In this document: positions 6,858-15,278 of the stretch, piece by piece | Layout of the letters: each line of letters opens with the position of its first letter | How positions within the stretch are numbered: position 1 is the first letter of the stretch | Origin: CAYMYN01 sp964394665 | Lineage (GTDB): Bacteria; Planctomycetota; UBA1135; GCA-002686595 | Direction of reading: 5' to 3' | Length of the DNA stretch: 37,438 nt | Assembly: GCA_964394665.1 (NCBI GenBank) | Contig: CAYMYN010000039.1 | Location: 1-37,438, forward strand | Notes under the pieces: model-generated | Told to the model about the DNA's origin: nothing | Database searches by the model: none | Seen by the model: only the letters and a program-made list of their open reading frames with translations | Position numbers and translations under genes: made by a program

Positions 6858-9323
6858 TCAGGGGGCGTCCAGGGCCGGCGGCGATCCCGCCTCGGCGCGC
6901 GCGCGGCGCTCGCCCAGGCTCCACAGGAGCGGCGCGCTGAGGAGCAGGGTCGAGTAGAGCAGGGCCGCGCCGAACATGCTGCTGCGGATCCCGACCCACA
7001 TCGAGAGGCCCACGGCGATCACGGCGCCGAGCACGGAGGCCGCGCCGTTGACGCCCCACATCCAGGCCCCCGCGTCGGGCGCCAGGCGCTGCACCAGGCG
7101 CAGGCCCAGCGGGAAACACAGGCCCAGGAGCAGGGAGGGCGCGGCGATCAAGCCGATCACCACCAGGGAACGCACCAGCAGGCCCGAGTGGATCGTGGCC
7201 TCGATCACCGGCTGGATGGCGAGCGCCACGGCCAGCAACGTCGCAGCGATGACCGCCGGATAGACGAAGCACAGCGCGGGTCGGCGCTCGATCGGCAGGC
7301 GATCGGAGAGGAAGCTGCCCGCCCCGGTCAGGAGGATCATCGAGAACAGGGTCACCACCACCGCGAAGGTCGGGTGGCCGAGGTAGACCGAGAAGCGCTG
7401 CATGAAGGCCACCTGGGTCAGCATGAAGCCCAGGCCGATGACCCCGAAGTAGCTCACGCCGGCCACGAAGCCCGGGCCGCCGGTGCGCGGCAGGCCGGCG
7501 CGCAGGAGCGGCACGAGGATCACGCCCACGACGCCCAGGAACGAGATCAGGCCCAGGGCCAGCAGGGTGCGCGTGGCGGCCATGTTGCCGGTGACGACGC
7601 CCGGCGAGCGCGAGTCGCTCGCCAGGCCCAGGGCTCCGCGCCAGCCGGCCTCGCGCAACACCTGCAGCACGCCGGCGGGCCGCAGCATGTTGAAGAAGTA
7701 CGGCCGCTCGTCGGTCGGGGGCCGGTAGTCGTAGGCCGGGTGACGCACGGCCGCCTCGAGCTCGGCCCGGTTGCGCGCGCCGACGATCGCGGCCAGGGTC
7801 GGCTCCGCCACCGGCCGCTCGCCGGCGACCAGCAGGTCGAAGCCGTGGCGCTCGGCCGCCGCGCCGAGCTTGACGTGGTCCTGGGCGCTGAAGGGCGCGT
7901 TCGAGACGAGCAGGGTGGCGATGCTCTGGCGCGTGGCGAGCACCAGGTTCCGGCGCGGCTCGGCGACGCCGCGCTCGAGCAACGAGGCCACGCCCAGGGC
8001 CACCAAGCGGCTGGTCTCCGAGGCGTCGTTCGGATCGAACCAGCGCGAGATCGAGAAGATGCCGCCGGGCTCGAGGCGATCCAGGAACACGCGCCAGCTC
8101 TCGAGGGTGTAGAGGCCGTTCTCCGAGAGCGTGAAGGCCCCGGCCCCGGTGGCGGCCCAGGTGTCGACCAGCGACATCTGCAGCACGTCGAAGGTGCGCG
8201 TCTCGCGCGTGAACCAACTGCGGGCCTCGTCGTGCACCAGCTCGACCCCGGGTGCGTCGGCGATCTTGGCGTAGGCGCGCGCCTCGCCCTGGAGCAGCTT
8301 CACCAGGTTGGCGTTGATCTCGACGCCCACGACGCTCGTGCTCTCGCCCCACAGGGCCGAGAGCAGGTCGCGCCCGCCCCCGACGCCGATCACGGCCGCC
8401 TTCCCGCCGCGCCGCAGGTGGTAGGGCAGGCTCGTGACGTCGTGCTCGACCCAGGCGAGGTCCTCGCGCGTGCCGTCCCAGGCGTGCATCGCGGTGCCCG
8501 CGTCGCCGTCGAGCAACATGCGCACCTTCGAGCGCTGCGGCAGGCTGCGGGCGTCCTTGCCCGGCCCCCACAGTTGCACGGGCCCGCGCTGGGGTTTGTG
8601 CACGAGCAGTTGGGCGTGCACGTTCCAGTGCTCGGAGGCGACCTCCGCGCGGCGGATGTACTTGCCCTTGGTCCACCACACCGCGAGCCCCTCGTCCGTC
8701 CCCGAGTTCCAGGCCGCCCCGGCGAAGAGCGCCAACGCCAGGCCCAGTCCCACGAGGCCGCTCTGGCCCGCGAAGCGCTGGAAACAGGCCGCGCCGAGGG
8801 CCGCCAGCGCCGCGCACAGGATCGAGACGGTCGGCCCGTCGGTCCACTCCAGGAGGCCGATCAGCAGCACGGCTCCCAGGGCCGCGCCGACCAGGTCGAC
8901 GCCGTAGTAGAGGCCGATCCGACCGGGGATGCGCGTCAGCGCGACGGTGACCACCACGCCCGCCAGGTAGAAGGGCAGGCCCAGGGCGACCGTGAGGAAA
9001 CACAGCGCCACGAAGTGGTGGAACGAGAAGTCCGAGGGGATCGGGACGATCAGGATCGCCGCGTGCAGGCTCGGGATCGAGAGCGCGAAGAGCGTCGCGT
9101 AGCGCCCCAACGCCGCGCGCGCCGCCTGCCCCTCGAAGGCCGCGCCGCCCAGGTACACGCGCAGCGCGCCGACCGCCATGCCGAACATGGCCATCGAGAC
9201 CGCGAAGAACGAGAGGTGGTACCAGGTGACCACCGAGAGCAGGCGCGTGTCGAGCACCTCCAGGACCAGCATCGCCAGGGTCGAGAGGAACAGACCCGCG
9301 AGGAACAGGGGGTTGGCGCGCAT
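6858..9323 (-). CDS. Membrane-embedded spermidine-synthase-like protein
   Basis: 821 residues in three parts. Residues 1-240 carry about seven hydrophobic helices starting ANPLFLAGLFLSTLAMLVLE. The central part, about 300-480, is a Rossmann SAM-type domain with AAVIGVGGGRDLLSALWG, then VVGVEINANLVKLL, and an Asp/Glu-rich stretch ending LQMSLVDTW. The C-terminal 250 residues are again helical. This matches integral-membrane polyamine-synthase-like proteins. The soluble enzymes transfer aminopropyl groups to putrescine, but the membrane versions have no settled substrate. The GVGGGRD motif and acidic residue in VVGVEIN indicate nucleotide binding is retained. A TAACTT element sits 38 nt upstream of the ATG. 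The short gap to the convergent gene at 6856 leaves no room for a terminator. Confidence 0.8.
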   Translation of the reverse strand: MRANPLFLAGLFLSTLAMLVLEVLDTRLLSVVTWYHLSFFAVSMAMFGMAVGALRVYLGGAAFEGQAARAALGRYATLFALSIPSLHAAILIVPIPSDFSFHHFVALCFLTVALGLPFYLAGVVVTVALTRIPGRIGLYYGVDLVGAALGAVLLIGLLEWTDGPTVSILCAALAALGAACFQRFAGQSGLVGLGLALALFAGAAWNSGTDEGLAVWWTKGKYIRRAEVASEHWNVHAQLLVHKPQRGPVQLWGPGKDARSLPQRSKVRMLLDGDAGTAMHAWDGTREDLAWVEHDVTSLPYHLRRGGKAAVIGVGGGRDLLSALWGESTSVVGVEINANLVKLLQGEARAYAKIADAPGVELVHDEARSWFTRETRTFDVLQMSLVDTWAATGAGAFTLSENGLYTLESWRVFLDRLEPGGIFSISRWFDPNDASETSRLVALGVASLLERGVAEPRRNLVLATRQSIATLLVSNAPFSAQDHVKLGAAAERHGFDLLVAGERPVAEPTLAAIVGARNRAELEAAVRHPAYDYRPPTDERPYFFNMLRPAGVLQVLREAGWRGALGLASDSRSPGVVTGNMAATRTLLALGLISFLGVVGVILVPLLRAGLPRTGGPGFVAGVSYFGVIGLGFMLTQVAFMQRFSVYLGHPTFAVVVTLFSMILLTGAGSFLSDRLPIERRPALCFVYPAVIAATLLAVALAIQPVIEATIHSGLLVRSLVVIGLIAAPSLLLGLCFPLGLRLVQRLAPDAGAWMWGVNGAASVLGAVIAVGLSMWVGIRSSMFGAALLYSTLLLSAPLLWSLGERRARAEAGSPPALDAP

Positions 9324-9361
9324 GGATTCGGCGAGGGGTCCGGGGCGAGGGAGGGCGGACC

Positions 9362-9367
9362 AAGTTA
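9362..9367 (-). promoter_or_regulatory. Putative -10 element (TAACTT)
   Basis: TAACTT on the minus strand, 38 nt upstream of the ATG at 9323. No strong Shine-Dalgarno is seen in the leader. Confidence 0.4.
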
Positions 9368-9447
9368 GCCGGGTCCCTGGGGGTGCGCCAGGCTGGCCGG
9401 AGCAAGCGCGCTCGGCGCCCCACCCCTGCCCCGCGCCCGCGCTGCGT

Positions 9448-10497
9448 TCACTCCTCCCGCAGCGGCGGCAACTCGGCCGCGCCCGAGACGAGGCGCCCGT
9501 CCCGCACCTCGCCCCGCAGGAGCAACGGCCGTCCCTTGGGCTCGCGCAGGAGCTTCGCCAGAGCCTTGGCGTCGCGGTCGAGCAGCACCACCTCGCGCAC
9601 GCCCTCGGCGTCGCACAGGTGCGCGAAGAGCTTGCCCTTCTCCTGGCGCACGCGTCCCACGACGCGCGCCAGCCCCGGCTCGTCGGGCGGCGGGCCCGCG
9701 CCCGCGGCCAGACGCTCGAGCGCCAGCCAGGCGCTGGGCAGGCTGCGCAGGTCGATCGACAGGCGCTGCGCGAAGAGCGTCCACTCGCGGGTCGTGAAGG
9801 CGTCGACGGGGGCGCGGGCGAAGTGGTGGCACCACTCCAAGGGTTCGCGCAGGGCGCCGCAGGATCCCTGGTGCGGGCAGGGCGCGAGCACCCGCACGCC
9901 GGGGAGCAGCTCGTCGTGCACGCGCGAGAGGGCGCGGCTGCTCTCGCGGTCGCCGGGCTCGAGCCACAGGACGCTGCGCGCGTCGCGCGCGAGCTCGAGC
10001 AGCCGTCCGCGGTCCGCGAAGCCCAGCTCGTTCAGCACGTGGCTCACGAGCAACACGGCGGGCGGCGCGCCCCCCCGCGCGGCGTAGGCGCCCGGATCGG
10101 CCTCGCGCACCTCGAGCTCGGGCCACTCCTCGGCGAGGGCACGCCGCGCGAAGGCCCGCGCCCGCGCCGAGCGGTCGACGAGGGTCAGGCCCTCGATCCC
10201 CTCGGCGCCGAACGTCTCGAGGTAGGCGCGGGCCGCGGCGCCCGTGCCGCAGCCGAAGTCGACCAACGGGCCGTGGGGCGCGCGCCAGCCGCGGGCCAGC
10301 AGCTCGGCCAGGGCGCCGTCCCACTTCCAGGCGATGCGCCGCGCGAAGAAGGCGTCGTAGAGCTCGAGGTCGCGCTCGTCCTCCCAGTAGTCGGGCGCGC
10401 CCTCGCCCAGGCCGGGCCCCGGATCCGAATGCAGGGTCCCGAGGAAGACCCTGCGCAGCACCTCGAGGCGCTCCCAGTCCTGTTCGTCCAAGTGCAC
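9448..10497 (-). CDS. Rsm22-family methyltransferase-like protein
   Basis: 349 residues from the GTG at 10497. The SAM motif VDFGCGTGAAARAYLE is followed by LTLVDRSARARAFAR and LLVSHVLNELG. A Cys-rich segment CPHQGSCGALREPLEWC matches the Cys spacing of Rsm22 (mitochondrial METTL17), where cysteines bind an Fe-S cluster. The family acts on the small ribosomal subunit; a direct RNA methylation reaction is not firmly shown. The C-terminal 90 residues (RVVGRVRQEKGKLFAHLCDAEG onward in two blocks) are typical of the family's small beta domain. An upstream ATG at 10605 would add 36 low-complexity residues. I prefer GTG because the protein-like sequence VHLDEQDWERLEVLRR begins there and a TAGGCT element lies 7 nt upstream. 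Confidence 0.8.
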   Translation of the reverse strand: MHLDEQDWERLEVLRRVFLGTLHSDPGPGLGEGAPDYWEDERDLELYDAFFARRIAWKWDGALAELLARGWRAPHGPLVDFGCGTGAAARAYLETFGAEGIEGLTLVDRSARARAFARRALAEEWPELEVREADPGAYAARGGAPPAVLLVSHVLNELGFADRGRLLELARDARSVLWLEPGDRESSRALSRVHDELLPGVRVLAPCPHQGSCGALREPLEWCHHFARAPVDAFTTREWTLFAQRLSIDLRSLPSAWLALERLAAGAGPPPDEPGLARVVGRVRQEKGKLFAHLCDAEGVREVVLLDRDAKALAKLLREPKGRPLLLRGEVRDGRLVSGAAELPPLREE

Positions 10498-10504
10498 GCG
10501 GCCC

Positions 10505-10510
10505 AGCCTA
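10505..10510 (-). promoter_or_regulatory. Putative -10 element (TAGGCT) of the Rsm22-like gene
   Basis: TAGGCT on the minus strand, 7 nt before the GTG at 10497. A possible -35, TTGGGC, is placed 18 nt further upstream. The position implies a leaderless mRNA and helps decide the start codon. Confidence 0.5.
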
Positions 10511-10632
10511 CGCGGAGCGCGCGCCCGCGCCCAACGGGCGGTCCCGGAACCGGCAGCGTGGGCCGCGGCCCCGCCACCCGGGACGTGCGTCCCCCAACGG
10601 GCCACTTCTTCGCCAAGTCGGAGCGGACCCGG

Positions 10633-10638
10633 TAGCCT
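10633..10638 (+). promoter_or_regulatory. Putative -10 element (TAGCCT) of the protease gene
   Basis: TAGCCT lies 29 nt before the ATG at 10668, and a GGAG Shine-Dalgarno (10657-10660) lies 7 nt before the ATG. A weak TTCGCC -35 candidate sits 18 nt upstream of the hexamer. Confidence 0.45.
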
Positions 10639-10667
10639 CCGCGCTGCCCCGAACCCGGAGACCGCCG

Positions 10668-12986
10668 ATGCTCCCCCGCCGCCTCACCGCCCTCGCGTTG
10701 TCCCTGTGCGCCCTACCGGCGCTGGCCCAGACCCAGGCTCCCGAACGCGCCTTCGTCCCCTACCCGCTCGACAGCGGCCGCCTCGAGGCCGGCGAGTACG
10801 GCGTGCTCCTGGCCTTCGAGGTCGAGGTCGGCCGGGCGAGTTGGATGCGCCTGCACTTCGCGGCCCTCGAGTTGGGCGGCGCGCCCCTGGATCCCGAGCG
10901 GGGCCGCGTGCGGATCACCTCGCTGCGCGACGGCGCGGTGCAACACCTGGATGCGCTCGGCGCGCGGCAGTGGGCCGCGGGCAGCGCCTACTTCAACGGC
11001 GACGCGGTGCTCGTCGAGCTGCTCGCCGGGCCGTCGGCCGGACCCTGTCGCATGGCGCTCGAGACGGTCGAGTTCGGTCTCCCGCCGCGGCACACGGTCA
11101 CGATCTGCGGGAACACCGACGACCGCGCGCCCTCGAACGATCCGCGCTCCGCGCGCCTGATGCCCATCGGCTGCACGGGTTGGATCTTCGACGACTGCCA
11201 CCGCATGTTGCTCACCGCCGGCCACTGCACCGGCAACCTGCAGGTGGTGCAGTTCCAGGTGCCGCCCTCGAGCCCCGGCGGCACGGTCAACCACCCGCCG
11301 CCCGCCCACCAGTACGCGGTCGACGCGAGCTCGCTGCAGACCCAGGGCGGCGCCGGCGTGGGCTTCGACTGGGCCTACTTCGGAGCTTTCCCGAACACCG
11401 AGACCGGGCTCACGCCCTTCCAGGCCCAGAACGCGTTCTTCGCCCTCGCCACGCCGCCCACCGCGGCGGGCACGCCGATGCGCATCACGGGTTACGGAAC
11501 GGCCAGCGGCGCCCTGAACCAGACCCAGCAGACCTCGACCGGTCCCTTCGACTCGCTCGCGGGCACGACCCTCGCCTACGCCGCGGACACGACCGGCGGC
11601 AACTCCGGCTCGCCCGTGATCCTCGACGCCGGCGACCAGGCGGTCGGCATCCACACCCACGGCGGTTGCAGCTCGAGCGGCGGATCGAACAAGGGCACCT
11701 CGATCTTGCTCTCGGCCCTGCAGCAGGCCCTGGCCAATCCGCGCGGCATCACGGCCACGCCCTTCCTGCTGCTCGAACCGGCGCCCGAGGCCCTGGTCCC
11801 CGGCCGCGCGACGCCGCTCGCCGGGCGCTACATCGCCTCCGTGGTGCCGGGCAGCGCCTTCCTGCGCTACCGCGACGACGGCGGCCCGTTCCAGATGATC
11901 CCGCTGCAGTCCCTGGGCGGCACCCTGGCCCAGGCGACGTTGCCCGCGGCGGCCTGCGGCTCGAACCCGGAGTGGTACATCCAGCTCACCGACGCCGTCT
12001 GCGGGCCGCGCACGCTGCCCGTCGGCGCGCCGGCGGTGACCTTCCGCGCCGCCGTCGGCGAGCTCGTGCTCGACCAATCCGACGACCTGGAGCAGGACCT
12101 GGGCTGGAGCACGGAGATCCTGGGCGCGAGCGCCGGCGCCTGGCAACGCGGCGTGCCGGTGAACGACCCGAGCTGGGCCTACGACCCGGCCTCCGATGCC
12201 GATGGGTCGGGCGCCTGTTGGCTGACCCAGAACCAACTCGGCAACACCGACGTCGACGACGGCGCGGTGCGATTGACCTCCTATGCGATCGCCCTGCCGA
12301 ACGCGCCCGCCAGCCTCGAGTACGCCTACTTCCTGCGCCTGACGGTCGCCGACGGCGCCGACCGCCTGCTGGTCGAGGTGCGCGTCGAGCCCGCCGGAGC
12401 CTGGACCGAGCTCGCGCGTCACGACCAGGACGGGGGCCTCGCCTGGCGCACCGCCGTGCACGGCCCGGCGGAGCTCGCCGCCGCGGGCGTTCCCCAGGGC
12501 GCGACGATCCGCGTGCGCTTCACGGCCAACGACGCCAACCCGCAGAGCATCGTCGAAGCCGGCGTGGACGCCCTCGCCGTGCGCGCCCTCGAGTGCTCGA
12601 CGGCCCCGGGCACCAACGCCTGCATCCCCGGCGCGAACGGCGCCACGATCACGGCCACCGGCAGCGCGAGCATCGCGGCCAATGACTTCACCCTGCGCGC
12701 CCAGGGCCTGCCGCCCTTCGCCAACGGCGTCTTCTTCCACGGCGGCGGCCTGCAACAGGTCCCCTTCGGCAACGGCTACCTGTGCGCGACCGGCGCGGGC
12801 GGCCTGTGCCGCCTGACGCCGGTGCAGGGCGCCGACGCCGTCGGCACGCTCGAGCGCGCCCTCGACCTCTCGATCCCCGGCGCCTGCGGCATCCAACCCG
12901 GCACCACGCGCGTCTTCCAAGCCTGGTTCCGCGACGCGACGAGCTTCGACCTGACCGACGCCTGGGTCGTCACGTTCACGGACTGA
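10668..12986 (+). CDS. Secreted trypsin-like serine protease with C-terminal domain
   Basis: 772 residues with a Sec signal peptide (MLPRRLTALALSLCALPALA, cleavage near AQT). A chymotrypsin-fold domain spans about residues 125-355, with His186 in LLTAGHC, Asp234 in GFDWAYF and Ser313 in GGNSGSPV. The triad appears intact, so an active extracellular protease is expected. Residues about 355-640 are beta-rich, with DDLEQDLGWSTE, SDADGSGACWLT and LEYAYFLRLTVADGADRLLV, resembling a jelly-roll domain. The last 130 residues, from ACIPGANGATITATGS to FQAWFRDATSFDLTD, resemble the C-terminal domain of the repeat protein at 16617-19310 and may serve in surface localisation. A GGAG Shine-Dalgarno supports the start. 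The 3' end overlaps the convergent recG gene by 11 bp. Confidence 0.85.
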   Translation: MLPRRLTALALSLCALPALAQTQAPERAFVPYPLDSGRLEAGEYGVLLAFEVEVGRASWMRLHFAALELGGAPLDPERGRVRITSLRDGAVQHLDALGARQWAAGSAYFNGDAVLVELLAGPSAGPCRMALETVEFGLPPRHTVTICGNTDDRAPSNDPRSARLMPIGCTGWIFDDCHRMLLTAGHCTGNLQVVQFQVPPSSPGGTVNHPPPAHQYAVDASSLQTQGGAGVGFDWAYFGAFPNTETGLTPFQAQNAFFALATPPTAAGTPMRITGYGTASGALNQTQQTSTGPFDSLAGTTLAYAADTTGGNSGSPVILDAGDQAVGIHTHGGCSSSGGSNKGTSILLSALQQALANPRGITATPFLLLEPAPEALVPGRATPLAGRYIASVVPGSAFLRYRDDGGPFQMIPLQSLGGTLAQATLPAAACGSNPEWYIQLTDAVCGPRTLPVGAPAVTFRAAVGELVLDQSDDLEQDLGWSTEILGASAGAWQRGVPVNDPSWAYDPASDADGSGACWLTQNQLGNTDVDDGAVRLTSYAIALPNAPASLEYAYFLRLTVADGADRLLVEVRVEPAGAWTELARHDQDGGLAWRTAVHGPAELAAAGVPQGATIRVRFTANDANPQSIVEAGVDALAVRALECSTAPGTNACIPGANGATITATGSASIAANDFTLRAQGLPPFANGVFFHGGGLQQVPFGNGYLCATGAGGLCRLTPVQGADAVGTLERALDLSIPGACGIQPGTTRVFQAWFRDATSFDLTDAWVVTFTD

Positions 12987-15081
12987 CGGCCGCGGACGCG
13001 CTCGGCCCGCCGGAGGCGCGCGCGGCGTAGTGCGCGGCGAGCTCGGGCTGCGCCCGCACCAGGTCCCGGGCCAGGAGCACCAGGTCGATATCCCCCGCCG
13101 GGTCGGGCCCGCCCGCGGCGCCGGCCTGGCGCAGGCCCGCCAGCTCGCCCATGCCGCGCAGGGCGAGGTCCTGCTCGGCGATCTCGAAGCCGTCGTCGCA
13201 GGTCTCGAGCAGGGCCAGGCGCCGCGCGGCCCGCGGGGCGCCATAGAGCAGGCACCAGCTCGGGCGCGCGCTGCGGCCGACGCGCCCGCGCAGTTGGTGG
13301 AGCTGGGCGAGCCCCAGACGTTCGGCCCCCTCCACCACGAGCACGGTCGCCTCGGGCACGTCGACGCCGACCTCGATCACGGTCGTGGCCACGAGCAGGC
13401 CGATCTCGCCACGTCGGAATCGCTCGAGGCGCCGCGCGCGCTCACCCGCCTCGAGGCGGCCGTGCACGAGCTCGACCCCGAAGCGCGCGAGCTCGCTCTT
13501 CGCCAAGCGCGCGAAGGTGCGCTCGGCGCTGGCGGCGTCGCGGCCCTCGTCGCCCGGGTCCCCGACCCCGTCTTCATCCCCGTCCTCCACGGCCCCGATG
13601 CGCGGCGCGACCCAGTACACCCGTTCGCCGGCCTCCAAGCGCTCGCGCAGCAGCGCCGGCACGCGCGGACCGTCCTGACGCCGCAACCAACGGGTCGTGA
13701 TCGAACCGCGGCCGGGGGGACGTTCGCGCAGCACGCTCGTGTCGAGGTCGCCGTAGAGCGTCAGCGCCAGGGTGCGCGGGATCGGCGTGGCCGTCATCAG
13801 GAGCGCGTGCACGTCGGCGCCCTTCTCGAGCAGCCGCGCGCGCTGGGCCACGCCGAAGCGCTGTTGCTCGTCGATCACCGCCAGGCCCAGGCGCGCGTAG
13901 GCGACGTCCGCCGAGAACAACGCGTGGGTGCCGAAGACGACGTCGATCGCGCCGCGCCGCAGGTCAAGGAGCAACGCGCGGCGCTCGGCCGCGGGCGTCG
14001 AGCCGACCAGCAGCGCCGCGCGCCGGCCGGCCAGGCCCAACAGCCCGCGCGCGCCGGCGAAGTGCTGTTCGGCCAAGAGCTCGGTCGGCGCGAGGAACGC
14101 GACCTGCGAGCCGCCGGCGCCCGCGACCAGGGCCGCGAACAGACCCAGGGCGGTCTTGCCCGAGCCCACGTCGCCCTGCAGCAGGCGCCGCATGGGCACG
14201 CTGCGCGCGAGATCGGCGCGCAGTTCGCTGGCGATGCGCCGCTGGCCGGCGGTGAACTCGAAGGGGAAGAGCGCGCGCAGGCGCCCCTCCTCGGCGTCGT
14301 CGACGCGGCTCGTCCGCGCGCGGCCCTGGGCCGGATCCCGGGCGCGCTCGGCGCAGCGCGCCTGCATCGCGAGCAGGCCCTCGAGCAGCAGCCGGCGCCG
14401 CGCCGGCTCGTAGACCTCCGGATCCCGCGCGTCGGGCAGGGCGCGGGCGGCCTCGGGCAGCGGCGGCAGGCCGTGGCGCGCGAGCACTTCGGGCGCCAGC
14501 GGCTCGGGGAGCTCCGCCGCGCAGCGTTCCGCTGCCGCGCGCACCAACGAACGCATGCGCTCGGGGCCGACGCCCTCACAGCGCGGGTAGATCGGACGCC
14601 AGGTGCCCGCGGGTCCCAGCCCATCGTCGGGCCCACACAGGCGCGGGGCCAGCAGCGACACCTCGCGCCGGCGCACGACCGTCCCGGCCAGCTCGACCTC
14701 GTGGCCCAGGCGCACGCGCTCGCGCATCCAGGGCATCTGGAACCAGTGCGCGTCGATCCAACCGCTGTCGTCCTCGATGCGCGCGCTGAAGGTCGAGCGC
14801 GCGCGGCCCCGGCGCGCGATCGAGGCGCGTTTGACCAGGCCCCGCACGCGCACCACGCGGCCCGCGGCGGCGCGCGCCGCGGCGATGGGCAGCGCCTCGC
14901 CGTTGCTCTCGAGCCGCTCGGGCAGGAGCCGCAGCAGGTCCCCCAGGGTCGCGAGCCCGGCCCGTGCCAGGCCGGCCGCGCGGGCCGGCCCGATGCCGGG
15001 CAGCACCGCCAGCGGCTCGCCGAGGGCATCGGCGGCCACCCCGGCCTCGCCCGTCCCGGCCCGTTCGTGCTGCGCGTCCAT
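12976..15081 (-). CDS. recG: ATP-dependent DNA helicase RecG
   Basis: 701 residues, the usual RecG length. RecG remodels stalled replication forks and branched DNA. The order is a helix-hairpin-helix-like LPGIGPARAAGLARAGLATL, an OB-type wedge domain (about residues 75-160), then two RecA-like lobes. Motifs seen: Walker A GDVGSGKTALG (Lys309), motif II DEQQRFGV (Asp404, with Gln where E. coli has His), motif III MTATPIPRTLAL, and LVATTVIEVGVDVPEA followed by QLHQLRGRVGR. A short acidic insertion (GAVEDGDEDGVGDPGDEG) lies between motifs III and IV. I prefer ATG 15081 over TTG 15093, since a TACCCT element occupies 15093-15098. The gene stands alone, divergent from the MFS gene. Confidence 0.93.
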   Translation of the reverse strand: MDAQHERAGTGEAGVAADALGEPLAVLPGIGPARAAGLARAGLATLGDLLRLLPERLESNGEALPIAAARAAAGRVVRVRGLVKRASIARRGRARSTFSARIEDDSGWIDAHWFQMPWMRERVRLGHEVELAGTVVRRREVSLLAPRLCGPDDGLGPAGTWRPIYPRCEGVGPERMRSLVRAAAERCAAELPEPLAPEVLARHGLPPLPEAARALPDARDPEVYEPARRRLLLEGLLAMQARCAERARDPAQGRARTSRVDDAEEGRLRALFPFEFTAGQRRIASELRADLARSVPMRRLLQGDVGSGKTALGLFAALVAGAGGSQVAFLAPTELLAEQHFAGARGLLGLAGRRAALLVGSTPAAERRALLLDLRRGAIDVVFGTHALFSADVAYARLGLAVIDEQQRFGVAQRARLLEKGADVHALLMTATPIPRTLALTLYGDLDTSVLRERPPGRGSITTRWLRRQDGPRVPALLRERLEAGERVYWVAPRIGAVEDGDEDGVGDPGDEGRDAASAERTFARLAKSELARFGVELVHGRLEAGERARRLERFRRGEIGLLVATTVIEVGVDVPEATVLVVEGAERLGLAQLHQLRGRVGRSARPSWCLLYGAPRAARRLALLETCDDGFEIAEQDLALRGMGELAGLRQAGAAGGPDPAGDIDLVLLARDLVRAQPELAAHYAARASGGPSASAAVSP

Positions 15082-15092
15082 CGTCGGGTCCA

Positions 15093-15098
15093 AGGGTA
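15093..15098 (-). promoter_or_regulatory. Putative -10 element (TACCCT) of recG
   Basis: TACCCT on the minus strand, 11 nt before the ATG at 15081. A weak TTCGCC -35 candidate is about 16 nt further upstream. There is no Shine-Dalgarno in between. Confidence 0.45.
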
Positions 15099-15278
15099 GC
15101 GGCGCGAGCGGTCGGGCGAAGGGCGCGCCGTGCCCCCGCGACCGCGCGGCCCTTGGACCGCACGGCCCGACGGCGGTGACGCAGCGCTCGCGCGTCAGGC
15201 TGGCGGGCGGGACGCCCGGCGGCTACAGGGGGCGCCCGCGCGCCCGGGTCGCCCGCGCCCTTTCCCCGCCCCCGCCCC

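Noticed and set aside
7188..9368. 726-codon plus-strand frame opposite the spermidine-synthase-like gene
   Set aside because: Gln/Arg/Glu-rich shadow typical of GC-rich antisense; no domain or start signal.
15091..15093. TTG start for recG
   Set aside because: It overlaps the TACCCT element; ATG at 15081 fits better.
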